From Venturia oleaginea (taxonomy: Eukaryota > Ascomycota > Dothideomycetes > Venturiales > Venturiaceae): a DNA stretch of 64,000 nucleotides. This document shows positions 1 to 10,601 of the stretch, one piece after another (position 1 is the first letter of the stretch; each line of letters opens with the position of its first letter). The DNA is taken from positions 496,001-560,000 of the forward strand of contig JABMLP010000015.1 of assembly GCA_013176395.1 (NCBI GenBank). Reading direction: 5' to 3'. A program made the translations under genes and the position numbers. The notes beneath the pieces are model-generated. The model was not told where the DNA came from. It saw only the letters and a list, made by a program, of their open reading frames with translations, and did no database searches.

Positions 1-137
1 TAACTATATTAATTGTGTTGATTGCTACAGAATTGTATGTATGTAATAGTCATTGAACATACCATAATTGCAATCGTCGCAATCATGTATGCAATAGTCC
101 GAAAAATCGATGATTGTGGGTGTACAGTCATTAGCCG
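1..137. repeat. Right end of a MULE-like repeat, truncated by the window edge
   Basis: These 137 bases match positions 44418-44554 with only two differences that I can see (near 69 and 121). In the 44-kb copy this stretch is the right end of a TIR-flanked element. The match stops right after the TIR end (ATTAGCCG at 130-137). So a second, nearly identical copy of that element ends here and the rest lies left of the window. Confidence 0.8.
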
Positions 138-506
138 GTATTCGCGAAGACAATGATGAAATTATGTCCTTCACAATAGCTCTAAGATTGAAAGTATGGA
201 CGGAGATAAGATTGGTGATCTGAATCCCAAGCCTAGTAAATACCCGCCCGCATATTGACTAATATGTATTCTAATCACTGCCAGGTAACACATTCTCGCT
301 AGCGCCACTGCGTCAATAAATTGTTCACAACACCGACATCTCAGACTAAATCTCAAACATTGGTCTCTTCAACCAATTACCAAGGTAAGCACTCCGCTTG
401 GTGGACATTCATATCGCTGATTGATCTGTAGGTACTCATCGCGTCTTTTGGATCCGAGCGTACAACTGTCTGGACACCTCGAAAATTCTGCTTAGCGCCA
501 ATAATT
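138..506. other. Intergenic, no feature recognised
   Basis: Only short frames without resemblance to a known protein. It separates the repeat end from the first coiled-coil pseudogene and may hold the old promoter of that gene. Confidence 0.4.
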
Positions 507-1564
507 ATGGCCGATCCTTCGCGAAAGCGCCGCCACAGTAATTCCGTCCTTCAGTCTGTCCAGGATGTGTTCGATGAAGCCACAGCTCTACGTGAGGAAA
601 CTCAACGCCTCAAAATCGACAACGAGAACCCCACGCAAGAAAACGCGCGTCTGACCATTGAAAACGCTGATCTGCAAGGCGACAATTCGGAATTGAAGAA
701 TTGGATACCATCAGAAGCAAAGAATTTTGGATTCTCAAGAAGGAGCTTGAGGCGTAAAAAGAAAGGATTGGGGAGGCTCGTTAGCGATCGCGACATCGAC
801 ATTTATGAGCAAAGCAATCTCATCGAAGAGATGCGAGGAAAACTTAAGGTTTATGACACAGAGACAATCTCGGCTTGCTATTGAGATGACAGCCGCTCCC
901 GAAACCAACGCACCCCAACCCTCCATCTCAATCCTAGAGCGGGAAGTTCCGACAGGCAATCCTCAAGCCAAAGCGCCATTCCAAAACAAACCACTCTCTC
1001 GCAAGATTATCTCGGATGACCATGTTGCCGACGCTTTCGAGATTGAAGAGCAGATCCTAGCAGACACGAAAAAATCTAATCGAAGATCATTGGATTTGAT
1101 GTCCCGGACGATGAAATTCTTCCACGAAGCAAGGAGGCACCGCTACAACCGCAACACGGTCTATGGCCGTTCACGTCGCGAGCTGATTCTTGCCATCCAA
1201 GCAGCTATCGGATTGGTATTCAAAGTTCCTTGCAGCTCACAGATTGACCTCCTTTTCGCCATTTGTTGGCACCCAGATGTGAGTCACCTCTCCTGGTTGC
1301 AGATGCCTGCGCTGACTTGTGGTACAGCTCTCCAAACACGCCGATGGAGCCACAAAGCTGGCTGCCAGCAACAAGAAAGTGCGATTGATGCTTCAGAAGC
1401 TGCCAATGAAGACTGATCAAGACTTGAGGTTCCTTGTAACAATGATTGTAGTGAACATTGGAGAGGAAAAATGGGGCATACAGCGAATGAGAAGCGACTT
1501 TGCAATGGCGCTATCAACCCGGGCCAAAAAGTCAAATAGGAAGCGTGAACCGAGCAAGGCTTGA
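507..1564 (+). pseudogene. Coiled-coil family member, copy 1, frameshifted
   Basis: The protein starts with MADPSRKRRHSNS, a short basic patch, then a heptad-rich charged coiled coil (about residues 25-110). The frame is lost near 850-890 (stop at 882-884) and continues one frame over from about 855. A clean intron lies at 1279-1327 (GTGAGT donor, CTGAC branch site, TACAG acceptor), and the last exon runs 1328-1564. The C-terminal part has a W-x(5)-R-x-D/E motif also seen in copy 3. The basic start and coiled coil are shared with copies at 2645 and 3340, so this is a tandem family. Function is unknown. The frameshift makes this copy a probable pseudogene, unless it is a sequencing error. Confidence 0.55.
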
Positions 1565-2644
1565 AGAGCAAGTCAGTTCAGGATCGAGAGCGATGAATTT
1601 CTGGCAACAATTCCCAATGGCATCGCTGTAAATTTTCGAGATATCGATACACGGTTCGAGACGTTGTATTGTGGACCTATTTCTTGGAGATTTGGAGATA
1701 CGTGAAAGGCGACGGGAGGTGATTGAGCCAGGACTAGTCACCGCCTAAGGATTAAGTAGGGACTTATGAGTATCAACATCAGCAGCGTTGGTAGGTAAAT
1801 AGGTATGCTTGCCTTCAATATTCGTCATACGCTGATATGAACCAGAGCTCGACTGTGCTCGTCAAATGCTTTCTGATATAAGAACAATCAACTGCAAGTT
1901 GGTAGCCATAATCCCTGCACGAGCCTGCAAATATAGCAAGCGTCGCTGTAAAGCTGGGGAGGTCTTGGAAGTGAGGCATTAGTGGTTGTATTGAAGGTTG
2001 GGAAAGGTTCTTTCCGTCGTTTTACCTGCTTAAGGAGTGTGACCCGGTCTTCCAGCTTTGGTTCTTTAATACCGAAGAGCCTGTTCACTTGCAGCAAAGC
2101 TGTGAAAGCAAAGATGTAGGACATCGTTGATAGAGTGGATAAGCCAAAGAGCTTACAACACTCTCGAAGATGCATCGATTGATTCGAATCCCAGGGTATG
2201 AATGACATCCTTAAAAGTGAAGAAGCTATGGAACAATGATATATTGACTATACAACGGAATAGCTACAACAAGCTTGCGACTATATGCACCGTCCTTGCG
2301 AAGTTGAACTAAAGCTAAAAGGCTATTTTTATCGATAGTCCTTTAGAAGGGCGCCAGAGAAGAGATCCTTTCCTCACCGATTGCTGCCTAAAGGTTACCC
2401 ATCCCTTTTAAACTTCAAGCTCGAGGTGGCATGGGTTACAGATCTGGCTCAGATCAGCCTTAGATCTCAGTTTTGGATGGCATATGTCCAAGGTGAGATC
2501 TTCTATCGTCACAGTCTCTGAGGATTGGATCAAGCTAACAGTTGATTCAGTGTATTGATTCCAAAATTGACTATGGGAAAGGATCTCGAAATCGTCTCGG
2601 TAAATGTTCAACGATTGACAAATACGATATCACTTTCACCAACC
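1565..2644. other. Intergenic, nothing recognised
   Basis: About 1.1 kb of AT-rich DNA between copies 1 and 2 of the coiled-coil family. Short ORFs on both strands have no recognisable features. Confidence 0.4.
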
Positions 2645-3109
2645 ATGACCGATCCACCGCAAAGGCGATGACGCGCCCTCCTAGACCACGTTGGCAATAA
2701 GATGGACCACCTGGAAACTGAGAAAAACAACTTGAAAGAGGAAATGGAAAGAGTGTGCATTGACATGGCAAAATTGAAGAGAGTCAATGCGTTGAGAAGC
2801 AAGGAACTTTCGAAGGGAAATATGCAGAAGGAGCGATTCGAGAAGAGAATCAAGGAGAAGACCAAGAATTTAAAAGAGCGCGATAATGTCATTGAAGATG
2901 TGTGGAATGAGACCGCGACTCTCAAAGTGCAGATCAGGCCGCAGGAGGAAGGGGTTAGTGAAGAGGTCGTTAAGTTGCAGGATCAGGTTGAGGAGTTGCA
3001 TAATCTGGTAATTACCAGATTACGCATCATCAAGGACAGCCATAACTTCACAGCGGGCCGAAACCAAGTCCTAACATCACTCACGCCCTTCCTTCGTCTC
3101 CATTTGTAA
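2645..3109 (+). pseudogene. Coiled-coil family member, copy 2, in-frame stop
   Basis: The reading starts MTDPPQRR, directly comparable to MADPSRKRR of copy 1 and MGEPLKRRRR of copy 3. An in-frame TGA follows at 2669-2671. The same frame then stays open to 3109 and encodes a Lys/Glu-rich coiled coil beginning MDHLETEKNNL. The shared start shows the ATG at 2702 is not the original one. The C-terminal part seen in copies 1 and 3 is missing, so this copy is both shortened and interrupted. Confidence 0.5.
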
Positions 3110-3339
3110 ACCCTCTTGACCCCAAACAACTTCCAAAAAACACTCAACATCTTGGAAATTATGGCCGTCACTTGAGCTCAACTCCCCAGCTATAGTTTGA
3201 TCTGCCATCTCACCATTTCCGGGTTACCTACCATCAATCTCAATCTTCTTACTTGTCAACTCAAATCACTCTCGCTGCCATTTATCAAATAGCATAAGTT
3301 GACCTGCCGATCTTTCCTTCCACCTTCCAATCCAGCAAA

Positions 3340-5178
3340 ATGGGCGAGCCTCTCAAAAGGCGTCGACGCGCCGATTCGCTGCGCAAAGTCTTCGACGACA
3401 TTGAAGAAGAGAATGAAAACCTACGCAAAACAATGATAGACTGGAACAAGAAAATGGCGATCTGAAGCCGGAGCACGACGCACTGCTCAGGCCAATTGGG
3501 CGAGTCATGGATGAACGCGATGCATTCAAACAAAATGCTAGACTCATGGAGGCTGACTCAGGTAGAAGAGAGACAATCATGGAGTTGAGTAAGAGCAAGG
3601 GACAAATGGAGGTGAAGATTTCTCTACTTGAGGAGCAGCTAGAACAGAAGATGGAGAAGAAGAAGCCGGCTATCGTTTATGATGCTCTGAAGCAGGAACT
3701 GGAAGATCTGAAAGCTGAATTGACACTGCTCAAAGCCGATGATGCTGGCAAGACTTCGATGATCACTGAACTCTCTGTAAACATCACACAGATGGAACAA
3801 AAGAGCAATGAAGAGGCTTCGGTGATCATTAAGCTGTGGGAAAAGGTGGATGAATCGGATCGATACAAGCAAGAAATCGACAAATTAATGATCGATGTCG
3901 CCGATATCACGAGGGCATCATCTAGAAGGACGGGGAATTGTTTGAACTCAAACCAGGCAATTCCCAACTCTCTAAGGAATTTTCCACGACCAGAAATACT
4001 CTCAGTGAAATCAGCCTGGACCGATTGAGATTTCAAGAGAAGAGCCAAGGCCTCGAGAAGGAAAACACGAGCTTGAAGCGGCAGCTAAAGGAAGCGGAAG
4101 AAGCCTTCAAGATGAGCAGAATGCAAGGCGAAGTCCTAAAAAGGCTGAATACCGAGCTTACCAGTTTGAAGCGAGCTGTTGTGGGGCATATGAGCAAGAG
4201 CTTAGGAAAGCAAGACATTAGACTATCGTGCTGGAGAACAAGTGTGACCTGTATAAGCTTGGTCTGGACACGAAAAAGTCATCGAATGACAGATGCGATT
4301 ATTACGATGCTATTCTGGACATGAACTAGGCATGAAAAAGCAAATGCGATCAATACGAAGTTGATCTGGAACTATCGCGCCGTGGTGAAGGAAGAGCAAA
4401 AGTCCGTTTCCAGGAAGCCCGAGCCGAAATTTGACATTGCATAATGCGGCAAAGCGGACGGGAATTATGGGCGGACTGAATGTGCAGCTTCAACCACTTC
4501 AGCTCGTCAAGCCAAATACCCAGTACGAAACAACCAGTGAGAGGGCGAAGCGCAGAGGAAAAGGGCTCGCCAATGCTGCACTTGTGCGCAGTCAGTCAGT
4601 GCGGGACTCATCAGTAATCGCAGTCGAAAACAACCAACCAGGAACTTCAAAATCAAAGACGGTTTCCGCGACAAAAGATGCCCGGGGAATGGCTAAGAAA
4701 GAAAAAATCGCGTCGATACAACCAGAAGGCCTATATAAGCTTATCGAAGAGATCGTCCGCGCATTAGGTGTTTGTAGAAACAAGCACAAGGCAAAGCTCG
4801 CCCCTTTATTTGACTAGGCCATTTCTGGAAGCAAGGTAACAACCACCTGTGACCTGAGCCACCAAAAGCTAAAGGATGGCCGTAGGACTCCCCACCTCGT
4901 CACGGCGTTGAAAGCGGAACGAAAGATTTGCGTTTGAAGGAGTGGCAGTAGAAGTGAAAAATCTCTCTTTCCACGACCAGCGAAAGCTTTGCTTGAAGCT
5001 ATTTTCGGAGTTGCATACGACTCCTTGGAAGTTTGAGGATTTCCGGGGTGAACTTAATGACGCTATGGAGTGGTCCTCATGCCTGCGGTGAGTTTCAAAT
5101 ATCCGGGGATTGGACTAATCAATTTCTGACAATCAATATACTATTAGCGCAGAAGCTGCCGCTAAAAGAGCTCTTTGA
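3340..5178 (+). pseudogene. Coiled-coil family member, copy 3, multiply frameshifted
   Basis: The start MGEPLKRRRRADSLRKV is followed by a long coiled coil. The frame changes near 3429 (loss of one A), near 3920-3940 and again between 4200 and 4430, but each segment stays rich in Glu, Lys and Leu heptads. A C-terminal exon with high coding quality ends at 5087 (W-K-F-x(2)-F-R-x-E-L motif, comparable to copy 1), then an intron at 5088-5147 (GTGAGT ... CTATTAG) and a short last exon to the TGA at 5176-5178. It is the longest of the three copies. The gene is broken at several points. Its role is unknown; a structural or DNA-associated coiled-coil protein is conceivable, but this is not shown. 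Confidence 0.5.
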
Positions 5179-5550
5179 CCGATGTCTATTCTTGGTATAT
5201 AAGAAGAGCCGGCGCGAGCCGATAGAGGTCAATACTAATTGGGAATGGCTCGACAGGGTGAGTTTTCGGAAAACTTCTTACAGGGGGTCGAAGATTGGAC
5301 TAAAACTTTGCAGGTTCTGGTACTTGGTAAACGTAGGTCTAAAGTACTACGAATCGTTTGTTTACGAAGAATACATATTAGTAGACTTAAACTCCGTACA
5401 GATAAGCAAACATCTCACTACTATTCAAAGTAACAGACCTGTGCTTGCCGAAAGTTAGGATCAGGGTTTGTAAAATATGCTAACATTGTTTAAACAGCTT
5501 CTCTCTGATTTCTCCACCATGAGCAAATGACGAGATCCAACGCATACCCC
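5179..5550. other. Intergenic, nothing recognised
   Basis: Short overlapping frames only. It is the shared 3' flank of the coiled-coil copy on the plus strand and the secreted-protein gene on the minus strand. Confidence 0.4.
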
Positions 5551-6118
5551 TTAATTGCACGCGCCAAACTATCTCAACATCAGTCCAAGAGAGCTGGTAA
5601 GCGTAAAATCTCGAGATATTACTTACCAGAAACCGGCAACTCTGGCGATTGAATTCTCCGGTATTAGGACCACAACTAACATCGCATTTGCGATTCGTGT
5701 CTACCCTCTCAAGTCCCGGCTCTGGCGCTGGTATTCCATTCGACCAAACCTTACGCATACGCGCCGCCACACATCGCTGCGCCCACGTCTGGCCGGAACC
5801 AGAAGTCCCCCAATCTTTTTTGAACGGTGTTTGGCAAAATCCGCCGCATTCGCCTCCGGTTCCGGCTAGACTGGCCCAGGCCGAGAAATTCTTGTGGTTT
5901 GCCGCAAACGCTTTGCGATGGGGTTCAAACTCACCCACGGGTGCTGTGGATCTTTCGTTAGGTTTGGACTCGGTAGGTAGGGTTTTAGGATTCTTACGGC
6001 ATCGGCCATTTGGGCAGGCGACGATGTAGGTTGTTTCGAAATGGGTACAATCTTTTGCGAAAACCATTGTTGGTGCCAAGGCGAGGAGGGCGGGCAGGAG
6101 GTAGGAAGTGAAGTGCAT
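5551..6118 (-). CDS. Small secreted cysteine-rich protein
   Basis: The model has exon 1 at 6118-5627 and exon 2 at 5568-5551. The intron 5569-5626 has a GTAAGT donor and a GATAG acceptor, and phase 0 is kept. The product is about 169 residues, ends ...FGACN and has a typical signal peptide (MHFTSYLLPALLALAPTMV, cut near residue 21). The mature part holds ten cysteines, an even number only reached with the second exon, which supports the splice. No family is recognised. Size, export and cysteines fit an effector-like or cell-surface protein. A TATA motif lies about 90 bp upstream of the ATG. The role is inference; the gene itself looks intact. Confidence 0.7.
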
Positions 6119-6545
6119 GATGATGACGATAATAATCAGGAAGACGGGTAGCCTTTAGAAATGAGTGCGGGTATGTGTTTGGAGAAGATTGGTACTTCCT
6201 ACTCTCTTTATACCCACCGCGACAAGATGCGCCTTCATCTTTTCTCTGGGCAGACATTTATTGCCAATATCCGTACTCAATATACCTATCCTATTCCTAG
6301 TATCAACATATCTTATCAATAAGTCTACGCGCGGAAGTTTTAACCGCCTGGGTATGTTGTTTTTGCATCGACGTGGACAAACTGCTAGATTTTTGAATCA
6401 CTAGTATTTGCTTACAGTCCTCTGATTGGTCGGATGTAAACATCCCTTTCTTCCTGACTGGGATATCCCTACCAATCCATCAATCCTTGCATGGGCTTGC
6501 ATAGTAAACCCTGGCCTCTGGACCACGAATCGAATTTGTAATCTA
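6119..6545. other. Upstream region between secreted-protein gene and Tc1 element
   Basis: Apart from the TATA motif listed separately I see no feature. The right border is the TA target site of the Tc1-like element. Confidence 0.4.
6208..6213 (-). promoter_or_regulatory. TATA box of the secreted-protein gene
   Basis: On the minus strand the sequence reads GGGTATAAAGAG about 90 bp upstream of the ATG at 6118, a usual distance for a fungal TATA element. Confidence 0.4.
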
Positions 6546-7848
6546 CTGTGATAGCCGGCCGATATATTGTTAGTACGCCGCCACCAGCCAGGGGGCTTAC
6601 AATTTTAGCGCATATCATGCTGCCAATGAGCCCCCTAGCCTGTATACTTAATAATATGGTGTTACTGTATTTTATACTCTACCTACGTGTTCCTAAAGGC
6701 ATACCTGGCTTGTGTATACCACCAAAATGCCCCCTGTACGCTAAAAACAACCAGATCTTTCACGCGATGAGCGTTTACAAGTCAGAACCCTCCGAGATAT
6801 TGGCTGGACTTACGAGCACATCGCCAACCACCTCAAAGTCACGCAGAGGCAGGTCCAGAATACGTGCCAAGCCGAACAAACTACGCCAAAGAAACGGAAA
6901 GGCCGAGATCCTTCTCTCTCAGAGGAGCAGATTGAGGAGCTTATCACCTTTATTCGCTACTCACGAACAAATCGGTTGATGTCCTACCTCCACCTCGCTA
7001 CTGGTCCCTTTGCATCTTGGGAAGTAGGAGAGTATGCTATACGAAATGCCCTCCGAAAGCATGGCTTTAAACGATACGTTGCTCGAGCAAAACCTCCTCT
7101 CTCAGAACAAAATAAAGCAATACGCCTTGAATGGGCTCTCGCACACGTCAATTGGACTCAAGAGCAATGGAATACTATCTTTGGACTGATGAGACTTGGG
7201 TGACAGGATGGAGGCATCGCAAGCAATGGGTTACTCGGCAATCTGGTAAAGAGCTAGATAATACTTGTGTAGTTGATAAGATCCGGAAGCGGCGGGGTTG
7301 GATGTTCTGGGGCTGTTTTAGCGGTACCCAAAAGGGTCCTTGTCTCTTCTGGGAGAGAGACTGGGGTTCAATTAACCAGCGCTCATACTGTGAGCGTACG
7401 GTACCTGTTATTGATGAATGGCTACGGATAAATCCAGGTCTCCAGCTTATGCAGGATGGCGCTCCTGGGCATGCTGCTGGCGAGACTTTTCAGGAGCTTA
7501 GAGAGCGAGGGATTACACCAATCTTCTGGCCTGCATACTCTCCAGATTTGAACCCAATTGAGGCAGTATGGAATCTAATGAAGGACTATATTGAAAATTA
7601 GTGGGGTGATAAACAGCTTTCTTATAACCAGCTTCGGATAGCAGTGAAGGAGGCATGGGAGGCAACAACAGAACTGCAACTCCAAGATTTTGTAGCTAGT
7701 ATGAGTACACGATGTCAAGATGTAATCAATGCCCAGGGTGGGCATACGAAGTGGTAGCTTAAGTAATACATTATTACATGTTATATACAAGACCCTTGGC
7801 CGATGGCTTAAGCCACCATACTAACAATATATCGGCCGGCTACCACAG
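6546..7848 (+). mobile_element. Complete Tc1-like DNA transposon (DD34E), inactivated
   Basis: The ends are inverted repeats of about 30 bp starting CTGTGRTAGCCGGCCGATAT (left from 6546, right ending 7848). TA dinucleotides flank both sides (6544-6545 and 7849-7850), the target-site duplication of the Tc1/mariner superfamily. The 1,303-bp body holds one transposase reading broken by two stops and one frameshift. The element is structurally whole, but this copy cannot make a full transposase. Confidence 0.85.
6727..7757 (+). pseudogene. Tc1-like transposase, broken
   Basis: The reading starts MPPVR at 6727, has an in-frame TAA at 6742-6744, then an N-terminal helix-turn-helix region (LRDIGWTYEHIANHL) in frame 1. 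A one-base shift near 7177 leads into the catalytic part in frame 0: first Asp in WTDETWVTG, second in MQDGAPGH, Glu in SPDLNPIEAVW. I count 34 residues between second Asp and Glu, so it is a DD34E enzyme. A TAG at 7599-7601 interrupts the C-terminal region, which closes with GGHTKW at 7757, a usual end for fungal Tc1 transposases. Both in-frame stops would be Gln codons after one C-to-T change. It would cut and paste its own element if intact. Confidence 0.85.
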
Positions 7849-9172
7849 TAAGCAACGTCGAAGCATAACGTCTTATTGTGATTTTTGCACCAACGTGTAT
7901 AGGTATCCTTCCAGTTCTTCAATTGACCAAGAGCTCTATACCACAGCGGAGCCTAGCTGAAACACGTAGATCAGTGAACATTACCCCTTGTGTACGGAGT
8001 AATTTCCTCTAGAAAGGCTTGGTATACTATATATAGGCCAAAAGCTTCTGGAATGGTCCTATACGAGTCCTTAGCCGTCAATGCATTACCTTGGTGTAAG
8101 TACTGATATTACTAATAGAATTGCGGGCTTCAGGCCTTCGAGCTATCCGTCCGTTTCTATCGGCAAGACCTCCCGTCCTTCCGCCGACAATTGAGATATT
8201 TGTGGCGAAGTCACTACGCTACGTATATTCTATCCTCTATCAGATCGCCGGGTGGATGAAAGGATATATTTCTATCCGACGGCCGACTGTTTGTCTGCCG
8301 TTTAGTCGCCCTACGCTCTCCCACTGCCGCCACGGACGGCTCGGAGGCTTGGCGGGCGGGCGTCAGTCAGTCAGTCAGTCAGTCATTCAATCATTCAGTC
8401 AAAAAACTTGAAGAATGTTCACGTTACTGCACAAGAGACAATAACAGGAACAGAAAACTTGTTACAACAAATGCTATGGCACAGCCTTGTCTTTGTGGCT
8501 CGATTTCAACTTCGCCCGTCCACGAAACTATGGCCAAATGCTGAAAGTGCAGTATGGAACATTTTCCGTAATAGCCCTGCACAAGAGGAACTCAAGGAAA
8601 ATCCATTATGCAGTCAAAGAGCCAAGGGACGTAGATTCGATGACCCTATTGCAATCCCGTTCGTCACATAGAATAAGTGGAGGTGTGTCACGAGTATCTA
8701 CATTCTTTAAGCTCCCATTTTCTTTTCCTGTTATTTCTTGGCAAACCTGTAAACTCATGGCGATGGTATGTGAAGCAAGTAGAAAAGCCTTGTTCGGGAA
8801 GAGTTGCGATTTGGCTAATGGTTCATAACGGCCAATTTATCTGCCTGGCAAAGAGAGCAACACCGTTCTGACCGAGAGAACTGGATTTCTAATGTATTCT
8901 GATTCCTAAAACGGTCGAGCTGCACGGAATTGGGAGGGATGTATCCTTACCTATTAAAGATCCTGGTAAATGTAACGTCCTGATGCAGTAAGTAATAACT
9001 CTTACCGAGATGATACCGAGATCGGAATCCACGAGATCAGAGCGCTGGAGAAAGTGGTCTATTAGGAACGATAGGGTGTTGCTAGGGGGCGGGGGAGGAG
9101 ATGTGAATTGTAGGTTCAGCAGTTCAGCGTATCTTTCCAAGACGAGATAAATGAAAAGGGGTAGTGTAAGTG
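7849..9172. other. Mostly unassigned, contains a tetranucleotide repeat
   Basis: Overlapping ORFs around 8121-8871 have no recognisable domain, start or intron structure, and I do not call a gene. A microsatellite at 8362-8400 is listed separately. Confidence 0.35.
8362..8400. repeat. Tetranucleotide microsatellite (GTCA/GTCAT)n
   Basis: About six GTCA units run from 8362 and degrade into ATTCA variants by 8400. Confidence 0.8.
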
Positions 9173-9206
9173 CACGGGGGTGTCAGAATTGATGTTAATG
9201 TTGCTC

Positions 9207-9291
9207 ACAAGCGAGTGACGCATACAAGCGAGTGACGCATACAAGCGAGTGACGCATACAAGCGAGTGACGCATACAAGCGAGTGACGCAT
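9207..9291. repeat. Minisatellite, five perfect 17-bp units
   Basis: The unit ACAAGCGAGTGACGCAT is repeated five times without a mismatch, 45 bp upstream of the first pogo-like reading. The core ACAAGCGAGTG is also found in the terminal repeats of the neighbouring element at 10602-11681, so the array probably grew from a terminal or subterminal repeat of the pogo-like element. Confidence 0.9.
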
Positions 9292-9335
9292 AGAATCTTA
9301 CACCTCATCTTTCCAAGGCTCTACACTACAACATC

Positions 9336-10204
9336 ATGACTTCTAAAGCCCAACAAGAAGGGCGATTACTTCTAGCTCTTCAAGCCTACCCAAAGGTCAA
9401 TTTTCAAGCATTCGTCAAGCTGCATTATCATATAATGTACCTCCAAGCAATCTCGAACACCGCCTCAAGGGACGCGTTGCACGCGTAGATTCGCGTGCAG
9501 ATAATCATAAGCTTACTCCCACAGAAGAAGAAGCCCTTCTACAGTGGATTATTTCAATGGAAGAACGTGGTAATCCTCCTACAATCTCTGCATTACGTGA
9601 TGCAGCTAGATTATTGCTTCAGCAATGCGTCGGTTCTGAAGGCTCAATCGGTGTCAACTGGCCTCGCAACTTTGTCAAGCGTCAACCGACCTTACAAGCC
9701 AAGTATACACGTAAATACGACTACCAAAGAGGTCAATGCGAAGATCCGGACGTTGTTCAAAACTGGTTTCGACTCGTATGCAATACAATTCAGAAATACG
9801 GCATCGTAGATGAGGACATCTATAACTTAGACGAAACTGGCTTTGCAATAGGAGTTGTAGATACACCACCATCTCCTACAGATCTTGCATTGAGTCAGTT
9901 AGTTAAGGGATGTCAATTAGCTATGCACAGCGCTGTTGTTCTTGCAAGTGAGAACGAGAAGTTACGGACGATGAACGAGAAGAGGAAGAAAAAAGGACAG
10001 TTAAGAAGAGCTCAGATCTCTGAAAACCCCTCTCTTACAATTACTGAGGCGCAGAACTTGGTATTTCGGCCTACAGCTAATAAAATACAAGTGGAGGCAG
10101 AGGCATCGAGGGGTGGATCTCGAGAGGAAAGGTACGGGTTACCGAGCTGTTTTATCTGTAAAGGCTTCGATCATGCAGCTGCTGAATGCCCTAAATATCA
10201 ATAG
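9336..10204 (+). pseudogene. Pogo-like transposase A, catalytic core deleted, one frameshift
   Basis: The start MTSKAQQEGRLLLALQAY is the usual N-terminus of fungal pogo/Fot transposases. The frame shifts once near 9390, then continues through the CENP-B/Tc5-type DNA-binding region (SMEERGNPPTISALRDAA, then NWPRNFVKRQP) to the first catalytic motif YNLDETGFAIG. There the protein jumps in frame straight to the C-terminal coiled coil (LSQLVKGCQLAM...) and a zinc knuckle (CFICKGFDHAAAEC). The roughly 300 residues holding the rest of the DDE domain are absent. No right terminal repeat is visible. It cannot transpose itself; a shortened DNA-binding product would be possible only without the frameshift. 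Confidence 0.75.
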
Positions 10205-10289
10205 TTTATTGTATATTAGCTCATTTAAATATGTTACTCAAAGATTGATTTATGGTGTTGCAAAGATGAGATGTAAGATTCTATACGTC

Positions 10290-10588
10290 AATATACGAGA
10301 GGTTCTAGGAGAAGCACTTATTAAGGCCTGGCGGCTTATTGAACAACATTATTTTGATGCTGTACTTGAGTCAATGCCAAGGAGGGTTGAGGCATTACTG
10401 GCGGCAGATGGTTGGCACACAAAATACTAAATAGCTCACTGAATGGCTCATTTTGTAGCCCTGGTATTACTGTACATTATACGAGAATATGAGCGAAAAT
10501 GATCACGTTGAAAGCGCGATAATGTAATTACAAGAACCACCATTTTTTGAGCGATCTCGGCTGTACGGAAACTTGTGCGACCCTACTG
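10290..10588 (+). mobile_element. 3' remnant of a second Tc1-like transposon
   Basis: Positions about 10290-10430 encode a Tc1 transposase C-terminus (ALIKAWRLIEQHYFDAV, SMPRR, ending GWHTKY). After it, the DNA ends at 10588 with a typical terminus (reverse complement CAGTAGGGTCGCACAAG), followed by TA at 10589-10590. The 5' part is gone. The element was truncated before or during the arrival of its neighbours. Confidence 0.65.
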
Positions 10589-10601
10589 TAAGTATAACGT
10601 A

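Noticed and set aside
8408..8871. ORFs as a protein-coding gene
   Set aside because: Two frames overlap, no intron signals, no homology or composition bias.
9207..9291. CRISPR-like array
   Set aside because: The units are directly adjacent without spacers, and the host is a fungus; it is a minisatellite.
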